The notes below the pieces were generated by a model, which had not been told where the DNA came from, searched no databases, and saw nothing but the letters and a program-made list of their open reading frames with translations. Both the position numbers and the translations under genes were made by a program. Below are positions 8,311 through 16,434 of a DNA stretch of 34,905 nucleotides, in pieces (the stretch's first letter is position 1; every line of letters begins with the position of its first letter). Origin of the DNA: Actinomycetota bacterium (lineage in GTDB: Bacteria > Actinomycetota > Thermoleophilia > Gaiellales > Gaiellaceae); assembly GCA_005883355.1 (NCBI GenBank), contig VAXG01000107.1, positions 1 to 34,905 of the forward strand, in the 5' to 3' direction.

Positions 8311-10052
8311 TTCTGCGGGCCGGCGCTCACGCGCTTGCGAAGGCTGCTGCGGTCGTTGCGCAACGCCTGATGCTTCGAACGGAGCGGACCCCGATGCGGG
8401 CGCTCTGGGCGGGCGTGCACGAGTTGGCGATCGGCCTAGTCTCTGCGGGCTTCGCCCGCACGAACAGCGCGTCGGTCTACGTCAAGGGGAGCTTCGGGTT
8501 TGGCGATCCTGTCTACGGCGTTTCCGACATCGACCTGGTGATCGTCGTGCCGAGCGCCGGGGAGCGGACTACCGAAGCCCGAGCGGTGGCGAGTGTCAAA
8601 CGACACTGGAGCAAGGTTGTCGCAGCATTTCCCCCACTCCACGAGCTCTTCCACATCTTCGTCTACGACGGTCAATCCTTGCGCGATGCAGTCTCCGCGC
8701 CTTGCTTCACCTTCGGCCTCGATCGGCATCCGCCGCGCGCCGGCTTCCTCGGGCCCGAGCCTCTCGTCGACGAAATGGGTCTACAAGAGCGGCCAGAGCT
8801 CTACGGAGCCCCCCGGGAATGGCGCCTCGTCAGAGGGCGTTCGGCCGAGGTAGTCCCTCCGCCGGATGAGATCAGTTATCGACGGCTTACGTCGTGGTTG
8901 GAGCTTCAGTTCTGGTGGCGCTATGTCTTTCCGGCATGCGTGGATCCTCGGGGCCCACGCCTCCCATACCTTTGCGTAAAACTCGTCGCCGAGCCGGCGC
9001 GGATCTGGCTCTGGCTCGCCCACACGGAGCAGCACTTTTCGCGTGTCGACGTGCTCCGTCGAGCGATGCAGCAGCTGCCGGAAGAGGAGGAGGCCTTTCG
9101 GAGCGCACTCGAGTTGCATCGTGCGCTTCCCACCTCTCCCGCGCCGCCGCTGGCTGAGACGCTCCCACATCTCGTCCGGCTTTCTTCGTTGATCGCAACC
9201 GAGTTGTGCCGCCAACTCGAGCCTGCTGGAGCGACAGAGGTTCAGCTCACCGGGGCTGAGGGGACGGCGATTGCCGAGGGCGGGCTGCGTTCGCTGAGCG
9301 ACACCCCATGGCTGCCGCTCGTTGATTGGCGCGCGCGCACCGTGCCTCCGCTCCCGGATGAGGTGTTCAGACTCATCGAGGCCGACCCGCGTGATCCTCG
9401 CGCTCTTGCGGATGCTGCAGTGTCGGAATGCGCGGGGGAGTACCCCGTCCTCCGCGCAGAGAAGCTGTTGATCCTTCCGGCGGCGCGCGCGGAGGGGCGC
9501 GGTCGTGGAAGCGAGCCGGAGCATGGGTCGGCCCGCTTCCACCGGCTGAAGCTTCGGGGGATTCAATGCCCGCCGACGGATCCCGTCTCGTTTGCACTCG
9601 CCGACGGAAACAGGACAGCGCTGTTCCCGAATGTTCCTGGATGGTCGGCCCGTGATTCCGCACTTCGCGCGGTGGCGGAGCACGCCGCCTGGCTCGCTGC
9701 GGGACGCACTGACGGTAACGTCCGTGGGTGGGTCGCCGCGCAGACCTCAGCCGCTCCACCAGCGGCCGTTTCACTCGGGAGACTCTTCACAGCGGCACGA
9801 GCAGGGCTCTTTCTCGAGAGCCTGGCGGACCAGGCCGAGCTTGCGCTGACCGTGAATGCGGTGGCCGACCGGCTCGCGGCACGGAATCCCGCGACAGCCG
9901 CCGTAGTAGAGGACGCAGTGACCGGCTATGCCGGCTGGCGCGGCGAACATGCGGTGGCACCTGCACCTGAGCTCGTCGAGGCTTTCGCGGCCCTGGTGGC
10001 GAATCTTCCGGCGTACGATCCGAAAGGAGCTGGCCGATCTGAGCAAGCGTAG
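8307..10052 (+). CDS. Nucleotidyltransferase-fold protein (Pol beta superfamily)
   Basis: 581 residues from TTG 8307. KGSFGFGDPVYGVSDIDLVIV (60-80) contains the GS motif and the Asp-x-Asp metal pair of the minimal nucleotidyltransferase fold; E and H residues near LHELFHIFVYDG may complete the site. The remaining ~430 residues are mostly helical, contain no motif I recognise, and could be a substrate-binding domain. TTG 8307 overlaps the HprK-like stop by 4 bases; ATG 8370 is an alternative start that also precedes the domain. The kinase/nucleotidyltransferase pairing resembles tailoring genes in some lasso-peptide clusters, yet no precursor peptide or cyclase is adjacent. It is convergent with the next gene (12 bases between). 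Confidence 0.75.
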   Translation: MILRAGAHALAKAAAVVAQRLMLRTERTPMRALWAGVHELAIGLVSAGFARTNSASVYVKGSFGFGDPVYGVSDIDLVIVVPSAGERTTEARAVASVKRHWSKVVAAFPPLHELFHIFVYDGQSLRDAVSAPCFTFGLDRHPPRAGFLGPEPLVDEMGLQERPELYGAPREWRLVRGRSAEVVPPPDEISYRRLTSWLELQFWWRYVFPACVDPRGPRLPYLCVKLVAEPARIWLWLAHTEQHFSRVDVLRRAMQQLPEEEEAFRSALELHRALPTSPAPPLAETLPHLVRLSSLIATELCRQLEPAGATEVQLTGAEGTAIAEGGLRSLSDTPWLPLVDWRARTVPPLPDEVFRLIEADPRDPRALADAAVSECAGEYPVLRAEKLLILPAARAEGRGRGSEPEHGSARFHRLKLRGIQCPPTDPVSFALADGNRTALFPNVPGWSARDSALRAVAEHAAWLAAGRTDGNVRGWVAAQTSAAPPAAVSLGRLFTAARAGLFLESLADQAELALTVNAVADRLAARNPATAAVVEDAVTGYAGWRGEHAVAPAPELVEAFAALVANLPAYDPKGAGRSEQA

Positions 10053-10064
10053 TGTGCGGCGTAG

Positions 10065-11579
10065 CTAAGAGGAGTGATCGAGGGCTGCTCCAACTGATCG
10101 AGAATCAGCGGGAAGGTAGATCCGGACCTCCACGCGTCCTTCTCCTGGAAGGCTCACTCGCTCTCTCCGCAAAATGACGGGAAATCGGATTCTGAGTGCA
10201 CGAAGCAAGGTCGGATACCCCGCGAAGTTGTGACCAACTATTACCGCACTGACATGGTGTCGATCGATTGTGCGTAGGACCTCCGCTTCTGTGAGCCAGC
10301 CGCTCCCAAGACGGGTCCACGACGTGTCGACAAGCGTGCCAGGTTGGCGCCGATCGGCCAGAAACGGGATAATCGGCAAGTCGCTGACGACTTCACTGCC
10401 CGGCGGTGTGCGGGTGCGAAGAACTGTGGCAGCCCACTTGATCCCTGGGCTCTCTCCACCGGTCGTTTGCTGAACGTCGTGCGCGATAGTCACCGCAACG
10501 AGCAGGACACACCCTGCTGCAACTACCCTCGGCACCAGTCGCGACTGGACCATGAGAGTTGCGATGCCCAATCCTGAGGCCACCGCCAGAGAGACGCTCA
10601 GCGGGACGACATCGTGGGCCCAGAGCGGCTTGTGCAAGACCAGGATCGCGCCCGAAGCAGTTGCCCACAGCCACAGAGGGAGGGCAGCCAGGAGCTGCCG
10701 CCTTCGCCACGCGAGCAGTGTCCCGGCTCCTCCAACAAGGACAAGCCAGGGAAAGGGGGACAGGAGTCCGTGGAAACCCGCGACGGCGCCGACGACCTTG
10801 GCAACGTTCCCTCGGAAGTCCGTGGGCGCACCGTATATGTGAGCCGACTCCGCCTTCAGGTGAAAGCGGACGACGTCGTTCCACAGTGGGCCGAGGACGC
10901 TGGCGTCGAACGCGACGAGCGCGGCGACCACCCCTCCGGCTCCAGCACCCAACGCCGCGGCCAACGGACGTCCCGGGCCGCGGAGCACAATCGCGAGCAC
11001 GGGGACCACAGCAGCGACGGCAAGCAGCTTGACCGAGATGGCTGCCGCGAGAGCGCCGCCAGCGAACATGGCCGCGAGTAGACCCGCACCTCCCCTTCGC
11101 TTGGCGGCGAAGAGTGCGCCCGCGATCGCCATCAGGCTCAGCGCAACCGATGGCATATCGGCTCGCACGCGGACAGCCTCGTTCTCGACGCTCGAAGAAG
11201 TCGCCATGAGCGCCATCGCGAGAAAGCCCCCGAGCGGCCCCGCGATACAGCGCCCCACGTAGTACGCGGCGATGCAACCGACGAGGGCGAGAACCAGCAT
11301 CGCGACGCGCATTGCCACGACCGACCCCCCGAAGATCGCCCGTTCGGTTTCGAGCAGGGCGTAAAACCCCGGGGCTTGCGACGCGAAGACCTCGCTGCCG
11401 AGCTTCTGTCCATGCTCGAGGGCATCGAGGCTGGCCAGATAGACACCCTCGTCAAAGACGGTGCCAGCGCGGAGGCCCCGGCCGAACGCGAGAGCAGCGA
11501 CCCCCGTGAGACTGAGGAGGGCCACGAGCTCGATCAGAAGAGGCTGGAGTCGGAGAACCTCGAGATGCCAAGACCCCAC
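10065..11579 (-). CDS. Membrane glycosyltransferase, PMT/ArnT-like (GT39/GT83 type)
   Basis: 504 residues with roughly ten to twelve hydrophobic helices and a soluble C-terminal domain from about residue 390. VFDEGVYLAS (41-50) gives the acidic residues of the first periplasmic loop, and SQAPGFY (67-73) matches the H/QxPxF-like loop motif of this superfamily. RVRADMPSVALSL lies in a later loop. It would transfer a sugar from a polyprenyl-phosphate donor to a glycan, lipid or protein on the outer face. The acceptor cannot be read from sequence. It is distinct from the left-edge enzyme. The start is GTG 11579; a sigma-70-like promoter lies about 125 bases upstream. It is probably transcribed separately from the acid-sugar genes. 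Confidence 0.8.
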   Translation of the reverse strand: MGSWHLEVLRLQPLLIELVALLSLTGVAALAFGRGLRAGTVFDEGVYLASLDALEHGQKLGSEVFASQAPGFYALLETERAIFGGSVVAMRVAMLVLALVGCIAAYYVGRCIAGPLGGFLAMALMATSSSVENEAVRVRADMPSVALSLMAIAGALFAAKRRGGAGLLAAMFAGGALAAAISVKLLAVAAVVPVLAIVLRGPGRPLAAALGAGAGGVVAALVAFDASVLGPLWNDVVRFHLKAESAHIYGAPTDFRGNVAKVVGAVAGFHGLLSPFPWLVLVGGAGTLLAWRRRQLLAALPLWLWATASGAILVLHKPLWAHDVVPLSVSLAVASGLGIATLMVQSRLVPRVVAAGCVLLVAVTIAHDVQQTTGGESPGIKWAATVLRTRTPPGSEVVSDLPIIPFLADRRQPGTLVDTSWTRLGSGWLTEAEVLRTIDRHHVSAVIVGHNFAGYPTLLRALRIRFPVILRRERVSLPGEGRVEVRIYLPADSRSVGAALDHSS

Positions 11580-11703
11580 CGGCGCACGGGCCGGAAACTT
11601 TTCGTCGACGACGTCGACAACAGCCGCAGATTCGACTTGCCGGAGGCGCCGCAGAAGAGCCTCTTTCTAGTCCTCGGGATTGCACACTTATGGTGCTCAA
11701 CTC

Positions 11704-11733
11704 ATTTTAGTCCGCTCGAGCAGTCATTCTCAA
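11704..11733 (-). promoter_or_regulatory. Sigma-70-like promoter for the 10065-11579 glycosyltransferase
   Basis: On the minus strand TTGAGA (11733-11728) and TAAAAT (11709-11704) are 18 bases apart, in an AT-richer island of an otherwise GC-rich region. It would give a leader of about 115 bases. The 192-base gap 11580-11771 holds no other feature I recognise. Confidence 0.5.
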
Positions 11734-11771
11734 CTGCGGCGATGGATGTGCGTGTGCCGCGACGGTCTTGA

Positions 11772-12722
11772 TCAGCGATGGGCGCGAACGTCAACGAGAT
11801 TCGTCATCCGATCTGCTTTGCCCCTGACGTAAAAGCGCAGGTTCTCACAAAGGAGATCGATCGCCGCTTGTCGTCCCTCGACGGTATCGCCAGCGACGTG
11901 GGGCGTGATCCAGAGGTTCGGGGCGTTCCAGAGCGGGCTATCGCTCGGCAGTGGTTCAGGGTTTGCCACATCGATCACGGCTCCGCCGATACGCCTGTCC
12001 GTCAGCGCTTGAACCAGAGCGTCCTGATCGATCAAGGCTCCGCGCGAGAGGTTGATCAGGAACGCACCTTGCTTCATCGTCCGCAGCTCTCGATCACCGA
12101 TCAGCCCTTTCGTACTGGAGTTCAGGGAGGCGCTGACAACGACGAAGTCGCTGTCCGCCAGCAAGCGCGAAAGCGCCTCCGGCGGCAAGAGAACATCGAG
12201 CGGCTCGGCACTCGTGACCAGAGGCGTCCGTCGCGTCGCCAGGACCGTCATCCCCAGCGCCTTCGCCGCCAAAGCCAGACGACGGCCGACGCCGCCGTAA
12301 CCCACGATCCCCAAGACCTTGCCACGGAGATTCGTTCCAGAGGATGACCGATCAGGCCAGCATCTCTCACGCTGCGACTCCAGCCACGTCGACCAGCCTC
12401 GCGCCAGAAGGACCATCGCCGTTATTGCGTACTCCGCCATTGCAGGCGCATAGACACCGGCCGAGCTCGTGAGCAATAAGCCGCGCGCTTCGATCTCCGG
12501 AGAGTGGAGCGCGTCGATCCCTGCACTCGTGCTGTGAATCCATCGTAGGCTCGGCATGTCGGCGACGATCTCTTCAAAAGGGCGGTCGTACGAGCCCGTA
12601 ACGGCGATCTCTGCTCTCGAGACGTCAGGATCCAGAACGATGCGGAGGCGCGAGGGCGCGACCTCGAGGATCCTGCTCTCGTACTGCCTTGCGACGTCTC
12701 CCGGAAGCAGAAGCTCGAACAT
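11772..12722 (-). CDS. D-isomer-specific 2-hydroxyacid dehydrogenase
   Basis: 316 residues. GYGGVGRRLA (141-150) is the NAD(P)-binding loop, followed by an ATRR that may favour NADP. The catalytic set is Arg227 (NLSRGALID), Glu256 (NPEPLP) and His275 (ITPHVAG), as in glyoxylate/hydroxypyruvate reductases. It interconverts a D-2-hydroxy acid and a 2-keto acid. It is the last gene of a tight three-gene set: 8 bases after the FMN-dependent hydroxy-acid oxidase, which follows the acid-sugar dehydratase by 6 bases. The context suggests metabolism of sugar-acid breakdown products such as hydroxypyruvate or tartronate semialdehyde, or of a 2-keto-3-deoxy acid. The exact substrate is unknown. Confidence 0.85.
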   Translation of the reverse strand: MFELLLPGDVARQYESRILEVAPSRLRIVLDPDVSRAEIAVTGSYDRPFEEIVADMPSLRWIHSTSAGIDALHSPEIEARGLLLTSSAGVYAPAMAEYAITAMVLLARGWSTWLESQRERCWPDRSSSGTNLRGKVLGIVGYGGVGRRLALAAKALGMTVLATRRTPLVTSAEPLDVLLPPEALSRLLADSDFVVVSASLNSSTKGLIGDRELRTMKQGAFLINLSRGALIDQDALVQALTDRRIGGAVIDVANPEPLPSDSPLWNAPNLWITPHVAGDTVEGRQAAIDLLCENLRFYVRGKADRMTNLVDVRAHR

Positions 12723-12730
12723 GACGTGGG

Positions 12731-13894
12731 TCAGGAGCGCGGAAGATTCATCTCTGCGCAGCCCGGTGTCGAGGAAGCCACGTGTGCTCGGGTGAGCGCG
12801 TCTGTCGCCGCACAGCCGACTTCGGCCAGAGCGCTCCTGATCTCACGACGGAGAATTTCCAAGACCCTGAGCGAGCCGGCTTCCCCGTCCGACGCGAGAC
12901 CCCAAATGACTGCTCGGCCTGCAAGCACGGCGCGAGCGCCGAGCGCGAGCGCCTTCACGACATCACTGCCACGTCGGATGCCACCGTCGACCAGTACTTC
13001 CGTTCGATCCCCGATTGCTTCGACGATCCTCGGCAAGACATCAAGTGTCGCAGGTGCATCGTCGTTGTGCCGTCCACCGTGGTTCGAAACGATCACACCT
13101 GCGGCACCGTGTTCACACGCGCGGACAGCGTCCTCGGCAGTCATGATCCCTTTCACGAGCACGGGCAGTGGCGAAATCGCCCTGATCGCCTCGAGGTCAG
13201 CGATCCAGGTTGTCCCTTCCGCCACCGGCGGGATCACAGACTTGCGCGCGCCGTCCATCGTCTCTGGATCGTGGAGGATCGCCCAACCGGGAAGCGCGAC
13301 ACCGGCCGGAAGCTGAGCTCCTCGCCGCAGCGCTTGATCCCTGCGGCCCGGATAGGGACTGTCGGCCGTAAAGACCAGCGCCTCGACGCCTGCCTCGACG
13401 GCCTGGTCGATCAGCAGCCGGGTTAGAGAATCGTCCTTGAAGCTTTGGATCTGAAACCAGTGGCGGCCCTCGCGCACAGCCGAAGCGAGTTCAAGAGGAG
13501 TCGTCACGGATGTCGCGGAGAGACACATGATGGTTCCGGCCGCCGCAGCGGCGGCCGCCGTCGCCCTGTCGCCGTCCGGATGCGCCACGTGCTGAAAGGA
13601 GACCGGAGCGACGAGAAGCGGCATCGTGAGAGGGCGGCCCAGGACGGATGTCGCGGTTCTCGGCTCGCTGCGCGCGCCAGTTGTTCCGGGAACCAGCTTC
13701 CACCTCTCGTAGGCTCGGACGTTCTCGCGTAGCGTCCGCTCGTCACCGGTTCCGGCGGCAAAGTAGCGAAACGCGACAGGGCTCAGCCGCTCTCTGGCAA
13801 GCGCTTCGAAATCCGAGATGGTCATGGCGTCCGGCAACAGGCGACTCGCTATGGAAAGCGGCAACTGGCCGACACTCTGCTCAATGTCAGGCAC
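12731..13894 (-). CDS. FMN-dependent alpha-hydroxy acid dehydrogenase/oxidase
   Basis: 387 residues, TIM-barrel flavoenzyme of the lactate oxidase/glycolate oxidase family. Visible motifs are APVSFQHVAHPDGD (96-109), TADSPYPGRRD (176-186), the FMN-binding Lys248 (LVKGI), catalytic His272 and Arg275 (SNHGGRHND), and the phosphate-binding DGGIRRGSD (303-311). Two departures from classical members stand out. The QLYV Tyr region reads FQIQSF (147-152), and RQLD after the catalytic His is RHND. This points to an unusual substrate rather than lactate. The family oxidises L-2-hydroxy acids to 2-keto acids. GTG 13894 lies 6 bases after the dehydratase stop, so the genes are surely cotranscribed. Confidence 0.85.
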   Translation of the reverse strand: MPDIEQSVGQLPLSIASRLLPDAMTISDFEALARERLSPVAFRYFAAGTGDERTLRENVRAYERWKLVPGTTGARSEPRTATSVLGRPLTMPLLVAPVSFQHVAHPDGDRATAAAAAAAGTIMCLSATSVTTPLELASAVREGRHWFQIQSFKDDSLTRLLIDQAVEAGVEALVFTADSPYPGRRDQALRRGAQLPAGVALPGWAILHDPETMDGARKSVIPPVAEGTTWIADLEAIRAISPLPVLVKGIMTAEDAVRACEHGAAGVIVSNHGGRHNDDAPATLDVLPRIVEAIGDRTEVLVDGGIRRGSDVVKALALGARAVLAGRAVIWGLASDGEAGSLRVLEILRREIRSALAEVGCAATDALTRAHVASSTPGCAEMNLPRS

Positions 13895-13900
13895 CTCTGC

Positions 13901-15055
13901 CTATTCATCGAGGAGCGATCCATCTCCAGCGTACGACCGTGATCGCGGGCGATGCACATAGGGATGGGCCAGGCAGATGTCTTCACGCACGTCGGCGCCG
14001 ATTCCGGGTCGATCTGAAGCACGAGCGAAGCCGCCGCGAATATCCGGCGACGACGTCACGATCTCGTCTCGCCACGGCACGTCAAGGCGAACGTGTTCGA
14101 GAAGCAGCAAGCTCGGCAAAGCGCTGGCGGCCTGAACGTTGTGCAACGTAGCGACCGGACCGGCGGAGTTATGCGGGGCGACGGTCGCAGAGTGCAGTTG
14201 CGCTAAATCCGCGATACGACGGAACTCGCTGATACCGCCGCAATAGGAGAGATCGGGTTGAACCACTGCGCAGGCGTGCGCCTCCAGAACGCGCGCGAAA
14301 TCCCACCGTGTCGCGAGACGCTCCCCTACGGCGATCGGGATGCGGGTCGAACGGGCAACCCGAGCGATTGCCTCGACGTCCTCAGGCTGACAGGGTTCCT
14401 CGAGAAACAGGGGGTGGTACGGCTCGAAGGCTCGGGCGTACTGGATCGCAGTGGCGGGAGATGTCCTGCCGTGCAGGTCGACGATCACATCGGCATCGTC
14501 TCCCACGGCTTCCCGGACTGCGGCAAGTACGCTCTCTGCCCAACGCAGTGCCTCAGGTCCCTCGTGTGCCCTTGTCGATGGCACCGGGTAAACCTTGACG
14601 GCATCGAAGCCGTCGGCCAAAGACCGGCCTGCCGCGTCAGCAAATCCCTCCGGCGAGCCCCAATCGTACTTTCGCAGCGGGGTCTCGATGTGGTCGTACA
14701 CGCGAACGCGTTCTCGGACGCGACCACCGAGTAGCTCATACAGTGGGACGCCTAATGCTCTTGCCTTGAGATCCCAGAGAGCCTGATCAATCCCGGCGAT
14801 GGCACTCGATGTGATGAGGCCGCCCCGGGAATGTTGACGGTACATCAGTTGCCACAGGTGTTCAGTTCTGAAGGCGTCCTCACCGATGATCACGTCGGCC
14901 AGGACCTCGACCTCCGCCTTCACGGAATTGATCTTGAAGGGCAGACTTGCCTCTCCCCACCCGTGGAGAGTTGGCTCATCTGACTCGACCTTTACGAACA
15001 GCCATCCAGCATGGCCAGAATCGACCGCGTACGTGGCGACTCTCGCGACCTTCAT
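13901..15055 (-). CDS. Enolase-superfamily acid-sugar dehydratase (mandelate racemase/galactonate dehydratase-like)
   Basis: 384 residues. Metal ligands are visible as Asp193 (VDLHGR), the Glu of FLEEP (217-221) and Glu245 (GER). His195 in the DxH arrangement and His295 (PHN) resemble the galactonate/mannonate dehydratase branch, where histidines act as acid/base, rather than the KxK mandelate racemases. Such enzymes remove water from a sugar acid to give a 2-keto-3-deoxy acid. ATG 15055 has GGGGA upstream. It is followed by two hydroxy-acid enzymes in a tight set. A uronate-dehydrogenase-like SDR at 4320-5099 could supply its substrate. The C-terminal ~20 residues are basic and poorly conserved-looking. 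Exact sugar acid unknown. Confidence 0.83.
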   Translation of the reverse strand: MKVARVATYAVDSGHAGWLFVKVESDEPTLHGWGEASLPFKINSVKAEVEVLADVIIGEDAFRTEHLWQLMYRQHSRGGLITSSAIAGIDQALWDLKARALGVPLYELLGGRVRERVRVYDHIETPLRKYDWGSPEGFADAAGRSLADGFDAVKVYPVPSTRAHEGPEALRWAESVLAAVREAVGDDADVIVDLHGRTSPATAIQYARAFEPYHPLFLEEPCQPEDVEAIARVARSTRIPIAVGERLATRWDFARVLEAHACAVVQPDLSYCGGISEFRRIADLAQLHSATVAPHNSAGPVATLHNVQAASALPSLLLLEHVRLDVPWRDEIVTSSPDIRGGFARASDRPGIGADVREDICLAHPYVHRPRSRSYAGDGSLLDE

Positions 15056-15085
15056 GTTTCGTCCCCGGAGGGGGTGACAGATCCC

Positions 15086-16384
15086 TTAGCCCGGGGGTCC
15101 CTGGGCGAGTTGGCCCAGACTGCCTGGGCCAGCGATGCTCAGAACATCCTGACCGGCGTCGTCGGCGTCGGACCTACCAACCAATCGGCGGAGAGCGACG
15201 TGCAGCGTTGCCGCGATCTGCCTCCAATCGAACCGCGACGCGACGTGCTGACGCCCGGCCGCGGCGAGGCTCTGAGCAAGCTGAGGATCATCGACGAGTC
15301 GGTCCAGGGCAGTCATGATTTCCCTCTCGTCCTTTTCGACGACGAGCAGGTGCCGTCCAGGGACAAGGTCGAGCCCTCGGGTGCTCTCCTCGAAAGCGAC
15401 GGTCGGGAGACCGGCGGCAAGGGACTCGAGCAGCTTGATCTTCGTCCCACCTCCGAACTCGATCGGACAGATCGCTATGTCCGAGGCCGCAAAGTAGGGA
15501 GCGAGATCGTTGACCACTCCAGGCGCGACGAATGTTGCCCCACCGGTTTGTCCCTTCGACATCTCTCCAACGACCAAGAACGTGAAGCGATCGGTCAACT
15601 CACTGAGCCGGCGCACCCACTCGAGGCCGGCCCAATTCGGAGCGCTGTCGCCGCCGACATAGATCACGGTCGGCCGGTCTGGGAGCCCAAGCTTCACCTT
15701 CGCGCGCTGTCTCAGCTGCGGGTTCGCTGGAACGTAGTGCGACGTGTCGGCTCCGTTGGGGATCACGGCAACGTCGTCCGGATGTGCACCGTAGCGTGCT
15801 ATGAACTCGGACCGGTCCTCGGAGCTCACCGCGAGGATGAGATCCGCGCCGGCGACGGCGCGACCCTCGATCCTCTCGATCTGGCGGGCCCAGCGATGCG
15901 TTTCTCCACTTCCACCGATCGCCTCCGCATACGAAGCGAACTTCGAAGCCTCGACGTTGTGAGAAGCCAGCACGATTGGCTTGCCTGGCGCTCTCTTCCG
16001 GCAGTAGGGAAGCTGCCAGGGAAACTCGACCAAGACCACGTCGGCCCATTCGAGCAGTCGATCGAGGCTGGAAGGACGAGTAAGTCGAAGGCCGGCCCCG
16101 CGAAGAGCGGGAGACTGGATCAAACGCAATTCGGCCAGATCTGACACAAAGCTCGCAAGGGGGTTGCAGTAACGGATCTCGGCAAACGTGTCGCTCAGTG
16201 TGAGAACGCCCGAGACTTGCGTTGATCCAGACCTCCGCCGCGCTTGCGAAAACAGGCGAACGTCACAGCGCTCGCTCAGGTGGAGCAGTAGGTTGAAAAT
16301 CCGAACCCTCGACCCACTCTCCGGAGGAAGCACGACCTTCGGGGAAACGTCGAGGATCCTCAGCATTCTCGTCTCCGGGGTCAT
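15086..16384 (-). CDS. GT4-family glycosyltransferase
   Basis: 432 residues, GT-B fold. The N-terminus (LRILDVSPKVVLPPESGSRVRIFNLLLHLS) is typical of retaining glycosyltransferases of EPS clusters and resembles the EpsH-associated sugar transferase group. IPNGADTSHY is the interdomain donor-site segment. EFGGGTKIKLLESLAAGLPTVA carries the E-x7-E-like nucleotide-sugar site. It is cytoplasmic or peripheral and would add a sugar to the lipid-linked repeat unit. The start may be ATG 16384 or the internal ATG at 16366 (MLRILDVSPK). The last ~20 residues are low-complexity. Spacing is 50 bases from the upstream fused oxidoreductase and 30 bases to the dehydratase. Confidence 0.85.
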   Translation of the reverse strand: MTPETRMLRILDVSPKVVLPPESGSRVRIFNLLLHLSERCDVRLFSQARRRSGSTQVSGVLTLSDTFAEIRYCNPLASFVSDLAELRLIQSPALRGAGLRLTRPSSLDRLLEWADVVLVEFPWQLPYCRKRAPGKPIVLASHNVEASKFASYAEAIGGSGETHRWARQIERIEGRAVAGADLILAVSSEDRSEFIARYGAHPDDVAVIPNGADTSHYVPANPQLRQRAKVKLGLPDRPTVIYVGGDSAPNWAGLEWVRRLSELTDRFTFLVVGEMSKGQTGGATFVAPGVVNDLAPYFAASDIAICPIEFGGGTKIKLLESLAAGLPTVAFEESTRGLDLVPGRHLLVVEKDEREIMTALDRLVDDPQLAQSLAAAGRQHVASRFDWRQIAATLHVALRRLVGRSDADDAGQDVLSIAGPGSLGQLAQGPPG

Positions 16385-16434
16385 GTGCGCTCAACCGCAG
16401 ACGGGAGAGGATGAGGTGGCTGGCGAGAGATAAG

